This document shows positions 35,447 through 44,118 of a stretch of DNA of 64,000 nt, piece by piece. Numbering within the stretch: the stretch's first letter is position 1; the number at the start of each line of letters is the position of its first letter. This DNA is from Geodermatophilus amargosae (GTDB lineage Bacteria > Actinomycetota > Actinomycetes > Mycobacteriales > Geodermatophilaceae): assembly GCF_900116515.1 (NCBI RefSeq), contig NZ_FPBA01000023.1, forward strand, positions 1 through 64,000, in the 5' to 3' direction. The notes under the pieces are model-generated. The model searched no databases, was not told where the DNA came from, and was given only the letters and a program-made list of their open reading frames with translations. Made by a program: the position numbers and the translations under genes.

Positions 35447-35725
35447 GTGACCCCTCAGGACATCGACGCCTCGTTCACCGCACCCATCGAGAAGGACGGC
35501 GCCTTCGCCACCTTCGTGACCGTCCCCGGCTCCGCGGAGCTGTTCGGCACCCGCCGGGCCGTGAAGGTCACCGGCACCGTCGACGGCCACGACTTCGCCG
35601 CCACCTGCATGCCGTCGGGAGAGGGGCCGCACTGGCTCCCCCTGCGGAAGGCCGTCTGCTCGGCGATCGGCAAGGACCGGGCCGGGCAGGAGGTCACGGT
35701 CCACCTGCGCCGGCGCCTGTCCTGA
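35447..35725 (+). CDS. DUF1905 domain protein
   Basis: A 92-aa DUF1905 protein (FTAPIEKDGAFATFVTVPG, FGTRRAVKVTGTVDGHDFAAT), closely like 27736-28017. GTG 35447 gives the family's usual length; the in-frame ATG at 35414 would add 11 residues of poor quality. No clear ribosome-binding site is present for either. Function unknown. Confidence 0.72.
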   Translation: MTPQDIDASFTAPIEKDGAFATFVTVPGSAELFGTRRAVKVTGTVDGHDFAATCMPSGEGPHWLPLRKAVCSAIGKDRAGQEVTVHLRRRLS

Positions 35726-35761
35726 CGCGCGGTCCGGCGGTGCACACGGCAGGCTGGGCGG

Positions 35762-36730
35762 GTGAGCTGGCTGGTCACCGGGGGCGCCGGGTACGTCGGG
35801 GCGCACGTCGTCCACGCGATGGTGGCGGCGGGGGAGGACGTCGTCGTCCTCGACGACCTGTCCACCGGCGACGCCGGACGGCTGGCCGGGCTGCCCCAGG
35901 TGCCGGTGGAGGTCGGCTCGGTGCGCGACCGCGGCATGGTCAGGCGGGTGCTCCGGGAGAACGGCGTCACCGGCGTCGTGCACCTGGCGGGGAGGAAGCA
36001 GGTGGCCGAGTCGGTGGCCGACCCGCTGCTCTACTGGGCGGAGAACGTCGAGGGCCTGGTCGCGCTGCTCGAGGGCTGCCGCGCCAAGGGCGTCACCCGG
36101 TTCGTGTTCTCCTCGAGCGCCTCGGTGTACGGCATGCCCGACGTCGACCGGGTGGACGAGGACACGCCCCGCGCGCCGCTGTCGCCCTACGGCCGGACCA
36201 AGCTCGCCGGTGAGGACCTGCTGCGCGACTGCGCCGCCTGGGGACTGGCCGCCACGAGCCTGCGCTACTTCAACGTGGCCGGTGCCGCGGCGCCCGAGCT
36301 CGGCGACCGGGGTGCGGCCAACCTCGTGCCGCTGGTCTTCGAGGCCCTCGACGCCGGACGGCCGCCGGTGCTGTTCGGCGACGACCACCCGACCGCCGAC
36401 GGCAGCCCGGTGCGGGACTTCGTGCACGTCTCCGACGTCGCGGCCGCCCACGTCGCCGCCGTCCGCGCGCTGGCCGCCGGCCGGCCCGGGGGCACGTACA
36501 ACCTCGGCCGCGGCGAGGGCAGCAGCGTGCGGGAGGTGCTGCGCGTCGTCGCCGAGGTCACCGGCGGGGACACCACGCCGGAGGTGGCCGGCCGCCGTCC
36601 CGGGGACCCGGCGCGCGTGGTCGCCGCCGTCGACCGGATCGCCCGGGACCTCGGCTTCCGTGCCACCCGCGACCTGCGGGAGATGATCGCCAGCGCGTGG
36701 ACCGCCTGGCGGGCCCTGCAGCCGCTCTGA
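35762..36730 (+). CDS. galE: UDP-glucose 4-epimerase (GalE-type)
   Basis: A 322-aa extended SDR. NAD is bound by VTGGAGYVGAHV; the active site is SSSASVYG and PYGRTKLAGED (Tyr-x3-Lys). It interconverts UDP-glucose and UDP-galactose (or the GlcNAc/GalNAc pair) in the cytoplasm for cell-wall and exopolysaccharide sugars. The GTG at 35762 begins right at the first beta strand. It is convergent with the inositol/YcaO cluster and separated from it by two hairpins. Confidence 0.88.
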   Translation: MSWLVTGGAGYVGAHVVHAMVAAGEDVVVLDDLSTGDAGRLAGLPQVPVEVGSVRDRGMVRRVLRENGVTGVVHLAGRKQVAESVADPLLYWAENVEGLVALLEGCRAKGVTRFVFSSSASVYGMPDVDRVDEDTPRAPLSPYGRTKLAGEDLLRDCAAWGLAATSLRYFNVAGAAAPELGDRGAANLVPLVFEALDAGRPPVLFGDDHPTADGSPVRDFVHVSDVAAAHVAAVRALAAGRPGGTYNLGRGEGSSVREVLRVVAEVTGGDTTPEVAGRRPGDPARVVAAVDRIARDLGFRATRDLREMIASAWTAWRALQPL

Positions 36731-36746
36731 CCCCTTCCGAGCGCGG

Positions 36747-36780
36747 TCGAGCTCTGCCCACGACCGTGGGCAGAGCTCGA
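36747..36780. terminator. perfect 16-bp hairpin after galE
   Basis: TCGAGCTCTGCCCACG at 36747-36762 pairs perfectly with its complement at 36765-36780 across a 2-base loop. It is 17 bp after the galE stop. Confidence 0.85.
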
Positions 36781-36815
36781 GAGCGGGAGCCGGGACCACG
36801 TCCTGCCGCTCGCTC

Positions 36816-36845
36816 GTGCTCTGACCACGACTGTGGGCAGAGCAC
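36816..36845. terminator. second hairpin, at the end of the PIG-L gene
   Basis: GTGCTCTGACCAC (36816-36828) pairs with GTGGGCAGAGCAC (36833-36845) with one mismatch. It shares the CTCTGnCCAC core with the first hairpin and abuts the stop codon of the minus-strand PIG-L gene, so each convergent transcript has its own terminator. Confidence 0.75.
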
Positions 36846-37567
36846 TACCGAGCCGGGGACACCACCGAGCCGGCGAGCTCCCTCGCCCGGGTGTCGGCGA
36901 GCAGCACCTCGGGCAGTCCGGCCAGCGCCGCGCGCATCTGCTCCGGCCCGCCGAACTGGAAGCCGAGCTGGGTGGCGTAGCAGGCGCAGGCGTCGGCCCG
37001 CCGGTCCAGGTCCTGCGGCAGCTCGAGTGGCGTCAGCCCGGCGGGCAGGTCCGGTCCCGGCGCGGCGTGCGGCTCGCGCAGCACGTACGGCGAGTCCCGC
37101 CACCACAGCACCGGCCGGTCGAGCGCGGCCACCGCGCGCAGCACCTGCAGGTGGTCCACGTGCCCGCCCAGTGCCTGCGGTGCCAGCCACAGGTCGCCCG
37201 GGACGTCGGCGAGGGCTCCGCACACCGACCGCCACACGCCGTCGCCGTCGTGCACCCCGGCGAACAGGTCCGGCGCGCTGGTGTACCCGCGGTGCGGCGC
37301 CTCGGGCAGGTCCAGGTGCAGCGAGTCGGCGCCGAGCACGGCCATCGCCGCGGCGTCCTCGTCGCGGCGCAGCGCCATGTAGTCGACGTCGGCCGGCAGC
37401 CCCTTGTCCAGCTGGCAGGCCAGCGCGAAGCCGGCCGGGTCGGGCACGCTGCGGGTGAAGCAGGTGGCCACGGTGACCTCGTGCCCGGCGTCGGCGAGCG
37501 CGGCCAGCGTGCCGCCCACGGAGAACGCGGCGTCGTCGAGGTGCGGGCTGACCGCCACGACCCTCAC
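36845..37567 (-). CDS. PIG-L/LmbE-family deacetylase
   Basis: A 240-aa zinc hydrolase. Metal-site motifs are VSPHLDDAAFSVGG (xHxDD) at the start and GGHVDHLQV (HxxH) near residue 140. Family members deacetylate N-acetylglucosaminyl groups; MshB does this on GlcNAc-inositol in mycothiol synthesis. It is last in the inositol/YcaO cluster and follows a GT4 glycosyltransferase by 10 bp, an order that suits deacetylation of a GlcNAc-linked product. The GTG start is set by the first beta strand RVVAVSP. Confidence 0.88.
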   Translation of the reverse strand: MRVVAVSPHLDDAAFSVGGTLAALADAGHEVTVATCFTRSVPDPAGFALACQLDKGLPADVDYMALRRDEDAAAMAVLGADSLHLDLPEAPHRGYTSAPDLFAGVHDGDGVWRSVCGALADVPGDLWLAPQALGGHVDHLQVLRAVAALDRPVLWWRDSPYVLREPHAAPGPDLPAGLTPLELPQDLDRRADACACYATQLGFQFGGPEQMRAALAGLPEVLLADTRARELAGSVVSPAR

Positions 37568-37577
37568 GGGCGCACCC

Positions 37578-38786
37578 TCACAGCAGGTGGGCCGCGGCCC
37601 GGAACCGGCAGGACAGGTCGGTCGTCGGCGGCATCGTCCAGTCGGCGGACGGCGTCGTCCCGGCCACCGAGCGGTACACGTCGTCGATGGAGCGGGCCAG
37701 CACCGGCCACGAGTACAGCCGGCGCACCTCCTCCAGCGCGGCCGTCGCCAGGCGCTCCCGCAGGGAGGCGTCGGCGAGCAGCCGGTCGAGCGCCGCCCGC
37801 AGGCCGGCGACGTCACCCGGCGTGTGCAGCAGGCCGTTCACGCCGTCGCGCAGGCAGTCGACGACGCCGACGCTGTCGGTGCTCACCGTGGGCAGCCCGC
37901 TGGCCATCGCCTCGAGCAGCGTGTTGCTGAACCCCTCGCTGTAGGTGGGGCTGACGAAGACGTCGGCCGAGCGGTAGACCGCCGGCGCCTCGTCGGGCGG
38001 GACGTAGCCGAGGAACGTCGTCCGCCCGTCGGCCCGCGCGCGGGCCTCGTCGAGGTCGGGGCCGATGCCCGAGACCACCAGCCGCACGTCGTCGGGCAGC
38101 GCCTCCAGCAGGTCGAGCACGCCCTTGCGGCGGTCGACCCGGCCGTGGAACAGCAGCACCGGCGGGTCCTGCAGCGAGCCGATCGGCCGCTCGGCCGGGG
38201 TGAACCGGCAGGTGTCGGTGGCGCCCGGGACGATCGTGAACCGCGCGGGGTCCGAGCCGAGGTTGCCCACCACCTCGTCGCGGAAGCTGGCGCTGCCGAT
38301 CAGCACCGCGCTCGAGGCGTCGACGACGCTCCGCATCGCGTGGGCGTGCGTCGGGCAGCAGGTGCCCACCCAGTGCCCGTCGCCGCCCTGGATGCTCACC
38401 ACCGCAGGCAGCCCGGTCTCCCGTGCGGCGGCCAGCACCGCCAACCCCGGCGGGTAGCCGTACTGGGCGTGCAGCACGTCGAACGGGCGGTCGCGGTGCA
38501 GGTCGAGCACCGTGCGCACGATCTCCGCGATGTCGCCCTCCCAGTCGGCGGGGACGACGGTCTCGCCGCGGCTGGGCAGCGCGTGCACCTCGACGCCGGC
38601 GGGCACGCGGTCGGCCGGGGGCGGGCCGCCGCCGTACACGCGCGTGCCGGCCTCGTCGTCGCGGTACTGGCTGACCAGCACCACCTCGTGGCCCAGCGCC
38701 ACCAGTTCGCGCAGCAGGTTCTCCGCGTAGACGCTCATCCCGCTCACCGCCGGCCAGTAGCGCCGGCTGACGAAGCAGATCCTCAC
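37578..38786 (-). CDS. GT4-family glycosyltransferase
   Basis: A 402-aa GT-B fold enzyme. The N-terminal Gly loop is RRYWPAVSGMSVYAENLL; the donor site shows LLFHGRVDRRKGVLDLLEAL and the EX7E motif YSEGFSNTLLEAMASGLP. This is the MshA/GPI-type branch that transfers a sugar from a UDP or GDP donor with retention. Acceptor and donor are unknown; inositol phosphate is suggested by the synthase in the same operon. The start overlaps the TIM-barrel gene stop by 4 bp. Confidence 0.87.
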   Translation of the reverse strand: MRICFVSRRYWPAVSGMSVYAENLLRELVALGHEVVLVSQYRDDEAGTRVYGGGPPPADRVPAGVEVHALPSRGETVVPADWEGDIAEIVRTVLDLHRDRPFDVLHAQYGYPPGLAVLAAARETGLPAVVSIQGGDGHWVGTCCPTHAHAMRSVVDASSAVLIGSASFRDEVVGNLGSDPARFTIVPGATDTCRFTPAERPIGSLQDPPVLLFHGRVDRRKGVLDLLEALPDDVRLVVSGIGPDLDEARARADGRTTFLGYVPPDEAPAVYRSADVFVSPTYSEGFSNTLLEAMASGLPTVSTDSVGVVDCLRDGVNGLLHTPGDVAGLRAALDRLLADASLRERLATAALEEVRRLYSWPVLARSIDDVYRSVAGTTPSADWTMPPTTDLSCRFRAAAHLL

Positions 38787-39619
38787 GCCGCCGCCTCGGC
38801 CTTCCGGAGCGTCTCGATCGAGCGCGGCACCATCTCGTGCGCGCGGTGCCCGTCGCGGGAGAGCTCCAGCGTCACCAGCCGGTCGAAGGAGGCGTCCCGC
38901 AGCGCCCGCAGCACCGCGGGCAGGTCGACGTCGCCCTCGTCCAGCGGCAGGTGGTCGTGCACCCCGCGGCGCATCCCCTCGACGGCGACCGTGCCCAGGG
39001 ATGGCGCGAAGCGGGTCACCGCCTCCTCCGGCGCGTACGCCCCGGCGACGACGCAGTGCCCGGTGTCGAGCGCCAGCGTGATGCCCGGCGCCTCGGCAGC
39101 CAGCCGCGCCCAGTCGTCGCAGTCCTCGACCAGCATCCCGGGTTCCGGCTCGACGGCGAGGGCGTAGGAGCGGCCGCCGTGGCTGCCGACCAGCGCGCGG
39201 ACACCGTCCGTGAACCAGCCCCACGCCTCGTCGCGGTCCACCCCCGGCTTCGGCACGCCGGCCCAGAAGCTGACCGCCTCCGCGCCCAACACCTCCGCGA
39301 GGTCGCAGGCCAGCCGCAGGTAGGCCAGCCGCCGCTCCCGTCCCTCGGCGGAGGCGGTCACGAGCGTCGGCTCGTGCTTGGCCCGCGGGTCGAGCAGGAA
39401 GCGCGCGCCGGTCTCGACCACCACGCCCAGGCCGAGCTCGTCGCAGCGCCGCCGCACCGCCTCGGCCTGCCGGTGGGCGTCGTCGGCGAACGGGTCGAGG
39501 TGGACGACGTCGAGGGTGAGCGCCACCCCCGCGTAGCCGCAGTCGGCGAGGAAGGTCAGCGCGTCGGACAGCCGGTGCGAGGTCAGCCCGTTGGTGTTGT
39601 ACGCGTACCGCAGGCTCAC
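38783..39619 (-). CDS. sugar phosphate isomerase/epimerase-like TIM barrel
   Basis: A 278-aa xylose-isomerase-like TIM barrel (AP_endonuc_2 fold). Metal-ligand positions appear as ALAVEPEPG (Glu), LALDTGHCVVAG (Asp and His) and VTLELSRDGH (Glu). IolE, IolI and EboE-like proteins belong here and act on keto-inositol or related sugars. It overlaps both neighbours by 4 bp. An isomerisation or dehydration of an inosose intermediate is plausible, given the inositol synthase and Gfo/Idh dehydrogenase in the operon. Confidence 0.82.
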   Translation of the reverse strand: MSLRYAYNTNGLTSHRLSDALTFLADCGYAGVALTLDVVHLDPFADDAHRQAEAVRRRCDELGLGVVVETGARFLLDPRAKHEPTLVTASAEGRERRLAYLRLACDLAEVLGAEAVSFWAGVPKPGVDRDEAWGWFTDGVRALVGSHGGRSYALAVEPEPGMLVEDCDDWARLAAEAPGITLALDTGHCVVAGAYAPEEAVTRFAPSLGTVAVEGMRRGVHDHLPLDEGDVDLPAVLRALRDASFDRLVTLELSRDGHRAHEMVPRSIETLRKAEAAA

Positions 39620-41094
39620 GAGTCTGCTGCCTCGGACGCGAGGACCTCCGCGACCACGTGCCGGCCCGGCTCCCGGTACAGCGCGTAGAGCGCGCCCACC
39701 CGCCGGTCGGCGCCCGCACGGTCGAACCAGGCCGGGCCGCCCAGGCGCTCCTCGGCCGCGGCGGTCAGGTGCACCCGCGCCCAGCCGCCCGGGTCGGCGC
39801 CCACGACCGCCAGGCCCTCGTCGTGCTCGACCAGCCGGCGCACGCCGCGCTCCCCGATCCGGCCGTAGCTCATCGTCTCCACCTCGAGGCCGGTCACGAG
39901 CACCTTGGCGGCCACCGCGTCGCCGACGGAGGGCTGCAGTTCGACCAGCACGTCGTGGCCGGCGGCCTGCACCGCGCCGGTGACCTGCGCGTGCAGGTCG
40001 TCCCCGGACCACGCCGGCAGGTCGGCCAGCGCCACGGTGGACCGGCGGGACAGCACGGTGTCCTGGAGCAGGTCGACCAGCGCGGTGGTGCCCATGCGCG
40101 TCCACTCGAGCATCGCCTGCAGCGCGCGGTCCTCCTCGACCAGCCGCTCCGGGGGGTGCCCGCCGCGCCAGTGCTCCAGGTAGCCCGGTGGCGTGGCCGG
40201 CAGGACGACGTCGAAGGGCCCGTGCATGAACGCCTTCCGCGCGCGGGCCGAGGCGAACTCGTGCAGCGCCTTGCGGACGGCGGTGTCGCGGTCGGGGTGC
40301 GCCGCCTCGCCGCACGCCGTGGCCATCACCGGCACCGGCTCCGAGCCGTCCCGCGAGCAGCCGACGGCGTAGACGTCGACGACGCCGAAGTCCGTGGTCG
40401 CGAGCTTCACCACGACGTCGATGCCGGCGCCGTCGAGGCGGTCGAGCAGCGCGAGCGCGTCGGGATCGGTGAGCCCGGCGAGGTCGACGACGACGCCGCG
40501 GTCCATCGCGCGGAACGCCGTGGCGTTGCCGTCGCGCTGCAGCACCTCGAGCAGCGCGTGGGTGACCGCGCGGTCGGCGTCGAACGCCGCGCCCTGGCCG
40601 TTGGTGATGACCGTGGTCAGCCAGCCGGCGGGCGGCGGGTCACCGGGCAGGTCGTCGGGTGCTGACGCGACGAGCTCGGCGGGCACGAGCACCCGCTCGC
40701 CGTCGCGCAGCCGGGTCATCGGCAGCCACTGCAGCGGCCGGTCGTCGTCGTACGGGCTGCCCGCCTCCAGGCACAGCTCGCGGGGGTCGGCGACGCGGTC
40801 GCGGCCGTGCCGGCGGGTCATCTCGGCGAACGAGCCCTGCTCCCGCGAGACGCCCTGGTGCGCGCGCAGCGACAGCGCCATCTCGGCCATCTCGCCCATC
40901 GCGCCGGTGCGGGCCTCCTCGCGGGTGGCGCCGTAGCCGAGGCCGCTGCCGCCCGGGTGCAGCTCCGAGGGCGGCAGGACGGCCGAGTGCAGCGGCACCT
41001 CGAGGACGTCGATGCCCTCGATGGCGAAGTCCTCGACCGGGACGGGGAACGAGTCGCGGTACCGCTGCGACGGCGTCGTCTCGACCGCGGTCAC
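39616..41094 (-). CDS. YcaO-family ATP-dependent enzyme
   Basis: A 492-aa YcaO protein. ATP/Mg motifs fit the family: GYGATREEARTGAMGEMAEM near residue 50, NGQGAAFDADRAVTHALLEV with QRD near 180, and ACGEAAHPDRDTAVRKALHEF near 265. YcaO enzymes phosphorylate an amide oxygen with ATP to drive azoline, thioamide or related bond formation. The C-terminal Pro-rich PxPxP found in azoline-forming members is absent. No precursor peptide, E1-like partner or TfuA gene is adjacent, so a standard RiPP is unlikely. It overlaps both neighbours by 4 bp. Confidence 0.85.
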   Translation of the reverse strand: MTAVETTPSQRYRDSFPVPVEDFAIEGIDVLEVPLHSAVLPPSELHPGGSGLGYGATREEARTGAMGEMAEMALSLRAHQGVSREQGSFAEMTRRHGRDRVADPRELCLEAGSPYDDDRPLQWLPMTRLRDGERVLVPAELVASAPDDLPGDPPPAGWLTTVITNGQGAAFDADRAVTHALLEVLQRDGNATAFRAMDRGVVVDLAGLTDPDALALLDRLDGAGIDVVVKLATTDFGVVDVYAVGCSRDGSEPVPVMATACGEAAHPDRDTAVRKALHEFASARARKAFMHGPFDVVLPATPPGYLEHWRGGHPPERLVEEDRALQAMLEWTRMGTTALVDLLQDTVLSRRSTVALADLPAWSGDDLHAQVTGAVQAAGHDVLVELQPSVGDAVAAKVLVTGLEVETMSYGRIGERGVRRLVEHDEGLAVVGADPGGWARVHLTAAAEERLGGPAWFDRAGADRRVGALYALYREPGRHVVAEVLASEAADS

Positions 41095-42050
41095 AGCTCG
41101 GCCAGCGCGACGGGAGCGGCGTCCGGCGGCCCGGACAGCAGCCGCTGCACCAGGTGGACGACGTGGTCGGTGGTGACGCCGGGGACCATCTCGAACGGCG
41201 TCGCGACGGTGCCGAAGTCGAGCTCCGCGACGACGGCGAGCATCTCGCGCAGCTCGCCGTGCGAGAGCGGGATCTGCGCGTGGAACGCCTTGTGCGCGCT
41301 CAGCGCCACCGGCTCGCCGGCGGGGGAGAGGTCGACCTTGAGCGAGTCGCCGCAGAAGAGGATCCCGCGGCGGGAGTCGTGCAGCACCGAGTGCCCGGCG
41401 AAGTGCCCGCCGGTGCGGTGCAGGGTCAGTGCGGGGGCGAGCTCCAGGACGTCGTCGGCCGGCCAGGTGACGCGGAAGGCCTTCGTCCAGGTCAGGTCGT
41501 GCACGTTGACGCAGACGACCCGCGGCTCGAGCTCCTGCTGCAGCTGCCACAGCGCGCCGTAGCCGTGCACGTGGCTCGACGCCAGCACCGGGAAGCCGCC
41601 CTTCGCCTCCGCCATGCGTCGCAGCTCGGCGAGCATGTCGGCGGTGTACCAGGGCGCGCACTCGAAGCCGACCAGGCCGACGTCGCTCTCGATCACCCAG
41701 CCGCGGCTGTCGAGGCCGAAGCGCGGCTCGGTGCCGAACTCGGTGACGCCGTCGACCGGGGCGGGCCGCCAGAAGCCGGTGACCAGCTCGTCGGCCTGCT
41801 TGTCGGTGACGAACTCGAAGCCGTGCTCGGGCAGCGCGTTGCGGACGTCGGCGCAGACCGGGCAGACCAGCGGCCCGGGCGCCGGCCAGCGCTGCCAGTG
41901 CCCGCAGTTGGTGCAGGCGTAGGCGGGCAGGTCGGGCAGCAGGCCGCGGTAGGGGTTGGTGTCGACCTGGCTGGTGCCGTGCCGCGCCCCGTCGTCGGCG
42001 GCGGGGTCGGTGGTCCGGTCGATCGAGCCGGGGACGTCGGGCGGGCTCAC
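41091..42050 (-). CDS. MBL-fold hydrolase with N-terminal zinc ribbon
   Basis: A 319-aa protein. Residues about 40-70 are a four-Cys zinc ribbon or rubredoxin-like knuckle (YACTNCGHWQRWPAPGPLVCPVCADV). A metallo-beta-lactamase-like domain follows, with SSHVHGYGALWQ in place of the classic HxHxDH, then RTGGHFAGHSVL and LFCGDSLKVD. Some metal ligands may differ from hydrolytic MBL enzymes, so catalysis is uncertain. It may hydrolyse or sense an intermediate of the pathway. The GTG start and 4-bp overlaps on both sides lock it into the operon. Confidence 0.8.
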   Translation of the reverse strand: MSPPDVPGSIDRTTDPAADDGARHGTSQVDTNPYRGLLPDLPAYACTNCGHWQRWPAPGPLVCPVCADVRNALPEHGFEFVTDKQADELVTGFWRPAPVDGVTEFGTEPRFGLDSRGWVIESDVGLVGFECAPWYTADMLAELRRMAEAKGGFPVLASSHVHGYGALWQLQQELEPRVVCVNVHDLTWTKAFRVTWPADDVLELAPALTLHRTGGHFAGHSVLHDSRRGILFCGDSLKVDLSPAGEPVALSAHKAFHAQIPLSHGELREMLAVVAELDFGTVATPFEMVPGVTTDHVVHLVQRLLSGPPDAAPVALAEL

Positions 42051-43045
42051 GGGGTTCCTCCGGAGAGAGCGGTGAGGAGCAGGCGGTGCAGGGCGAGGTC
42101 GCGGGCGGCGTCGTACGGCCATGCCGTCCCCACCCGCCCGCGGCCGGCGACCGCGTCGGTGAAGGCGGCGAACTGCGCCTCGAACGGTGGGGTGTCGGCG
42201 AACGGCACGTCCACCGGGTCGGGGCGGTACAGCGTCAGCGAGCCTCCCGCCGTCTGGCCCATCGTGTCGACGGCCACCGCCATGCCACGGGTGCCGACCA
42301 CCTCGAGGCGGCGGCGGGGCAGCGCGTCGGGGGTGTTGAACGCGACGTGCAGGCTCACCAGCACCCCGCCGTCGGTGCTGCCCGTGAGCAGCGCGCCGTC
42401 GTCGACGCCGTAGTCGTGCACCCGGGTCTGCAGCAGCGCCGACAGCAAGGTGACGTCCTCGCCGAGCAGCGTGCCGGTGAGGTCCAGGCCGTGCGGGGCC
42501 AGGTCGATGGCCGCGCCGCCGCCGGCGCGGGCCGGGTCGACCCGCCAGTTGTCGTGCGGGCGGCCGTCGGGCGTCCAGTCGCCGGGCAGCCAGCAGCAGT
42601 AGACGATCCGGACGGCGGTCACCGTGCCGAGCCCGGGCACCAGCTCGCGCAGCCGCACGTGGGCGGGGTGCCAGCGCTGGTCGTAGGCGGTGCCGAGCAG
42701 CACGCCGGCCCGCGAGCAGGCGTCGACCAGGGCCTGCGCGTCCTCGGCGTCGGCGGCCAGCGGCTTCTCGCACAGCACCGCCTTGCCGGCTGCGGCGGCC
42801 GCCTCGACCAGCGGCCGGTGCCCGGCGTTGGGCACCGCGACGTAGACCGCGTCCAGGCCCGGGGTGCCGAGGAACTCCGCCAGGTCCGTGGTGCGGGCGG
42901 CACCCTCGACCGGCATCCGCTCCATCGCCGCCGGGTCCAGGTCGTGCAGCGCCACCACCCGGGCGCCGTCGACGGCGAGCAGCGCGGGCAGCGCGTGGTC
43001 GCGGGCCACCCAGCCGCACCCGGCGATGCCCCAGCCGACACTCAC
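42047..43045 (-). CDS. Gfo/Idh/MocA-family oxidoreductase
   Basis: A 332-aa NAD(P)-dependent enzyme. The Rossmann motif is GIAGCGWVARDHALP; the family Lys is in AVLCEKPLAADAED; the C-terminal half is the GFO/IDH substrate domain (PHDNWRVDPARAGGGAAIDL). Inositol 2-dehydrogenase belongs to this family, and the inositol synthase at the head of the operon makes an inositol-type substrate likely. The start is the GTG at 43045 that overlaps the methyltransferase stop. Confidence 0.86.
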   Translation of the reverse strand: MSVGWGIAGCGWVARDHALPALLAVDGARVVALHDLDPAAMERMPVEGAARTTDLAEFLGTPGLDAVYVAVPNAGHRPLVEAAAAAGKAVLCEKPLAADAEDAQALVDACSRAGVLLGTAYDQRWHPAHVRLRELVPGLGTVTAVRIVYCCWLPGDWTPDGRPHDNWRVDPARAGGGAAIDLAPHGLDLTGTLLGEDVTLLSALLQTRVHDYGVDDGALLTGSTDGGVLVSLHVAFNTPDALPRRRLEVVGTRGMAVAVDTMGQTAGGSLTLYRPDPVDVPFADTPPFEAQFAAFTDAVAGRGRVGTAWPYDAARDLALHRLLLTALSGGTP

Positions 43046-44067
43046 CAGGCCTCCGGGAGGTCGACGAGCAGCCGGCGGCGCGCGGCGTCGGCCGGCAGCG
43101 GGTCGGGCCAGCGCTCCGGCAGGTACGACGACCGCGGCCCGTACTCGGCGGCGTAGCGCCCGTTCGGCCAGGTGAGCGCGCCGTCGCGGTAGAGCGGGTT
43201 GGGCGAGAGCGGCGGCAGCGGCTCGCCGAGGTCGGCCGGCGCGGGCGCGAGCGGGTCGCCGGCCACCAGGGCGATCGCCTCGCTGGCGTGCAGGTCCGCG
43301 GGGGCGGCCGGCCGCGGCGGCCGGCCCTCCAGCAGCGAGCGGGTCAGCTCCTCGTCGTCGTAGAGCAGGCCGGTGCCGAGCACCTCGGCGTAGCCCTCCG
43401 GCGTCAGCGGCTCGCCGTGCGGGTCGGCCACGTGCGCGTGCCCGACGACGACGGTGCCGCCGTCCCCGGCCAGCGCGCGCATCGCGGCCGCGGCGGCCGG
43501 CTTGTCGCGCAGGAAGTAGAAGGCGTCGTGGCACATGACGTAGGCCGGCCGGCCGACGGCGAGGTCGGGGGCGGCGGCGAGGTCGGCGCACACGTAGCGC
43601 GCCTCCGGGCAGACGAACCGCCGCGCCAGCCACAGCTTGGCCCACACGACGTCGACGCCGAGCAGGTCGCGCACCCCGCGCCGGGACAGCTCGCGCAGGT
43701 GCGCGCCGGTGCCGCAGGCGACGTCGACGACCGGCCTGCTGCCCGGCCAGTGCTGCTGCAGCAGCGCGAGGCCGGCCAGGTGCGTGGGGTCCGACCAGCG
43801 GTGCGCGAAGTAGTCGGCCACGCGACCCATGCCGAGCAGCTCCATCGCCTCGCGCAGCGTGCGCGCGGCGGGCACGCGGGCCAGCTGCTCGGGCGGGGGC
43901 GGCGCCTCGGTCCACCAGTCGTCGGCGTCGGCCAGCAGCAGCACGCGGGCGCGGTCGGTCTCGCCGGCGGCCAGCAGCTCCCCGACCCGGGCGCGCAGGT
44001 CGTCGCGGCCGGCCCGCGCGAACGGGATCCCGTCGACGACGGGCGCGTCCAGGAGCAGGCCGGTCAC
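43042..44067 (-). CDS. SAM-dependent methyltransferase
   Basis: A 341-aa class I methyltransferase with extra N- and C-terminal regions. SAM motif I is VVDVACGTGAHLREL (about 113-127) and the ribose-binding acidic position is LLGVDVVWAKL. The leading ~100 residues are helical, and about 80 residues follow the core. It lies between the HD-like gene (51 bp upstream) and the dehydrogenase. It probably methylates an intermediate of the cluster product; O- or N-methylation cannot be distinguished. Confidence 0.8.
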   Translation of the reverse strand: MTGLLLDAPVVDGIPFARAGRDDLRARVGELLAAGETDRARVLLLADADDWWTEAPPPPEQLARVPAARTLREAMELLGMGRVADYFAHRWSDPTHLAGLALLQQHWPGSRPVVDVACGTGAHLRELSRRGVRDLLGVDVVWAKLWLARRFVCPEARYVCADLAAAPDLAVGRPAYVMCHDAFYFLRDKPAAAAAMRALAGDGGTVVVGHAHVADPHGEPLTPEGYAEVLGTGLLYDDEELTRSLLEGRPPRPAAPADLHASEAIALVAGDPLAPAPADLGEPLPPLSPNPLYRDGALTWPNGRYAAEYGPRSSYLPERWPDPLPADAARRRLLVDLPEAW

Positions 44068-44118
44068 GGTCTCACCGGTTCGCTCCCGCGCGGCGGAGCC
44101 GCCAGATCACGGAGCCGC

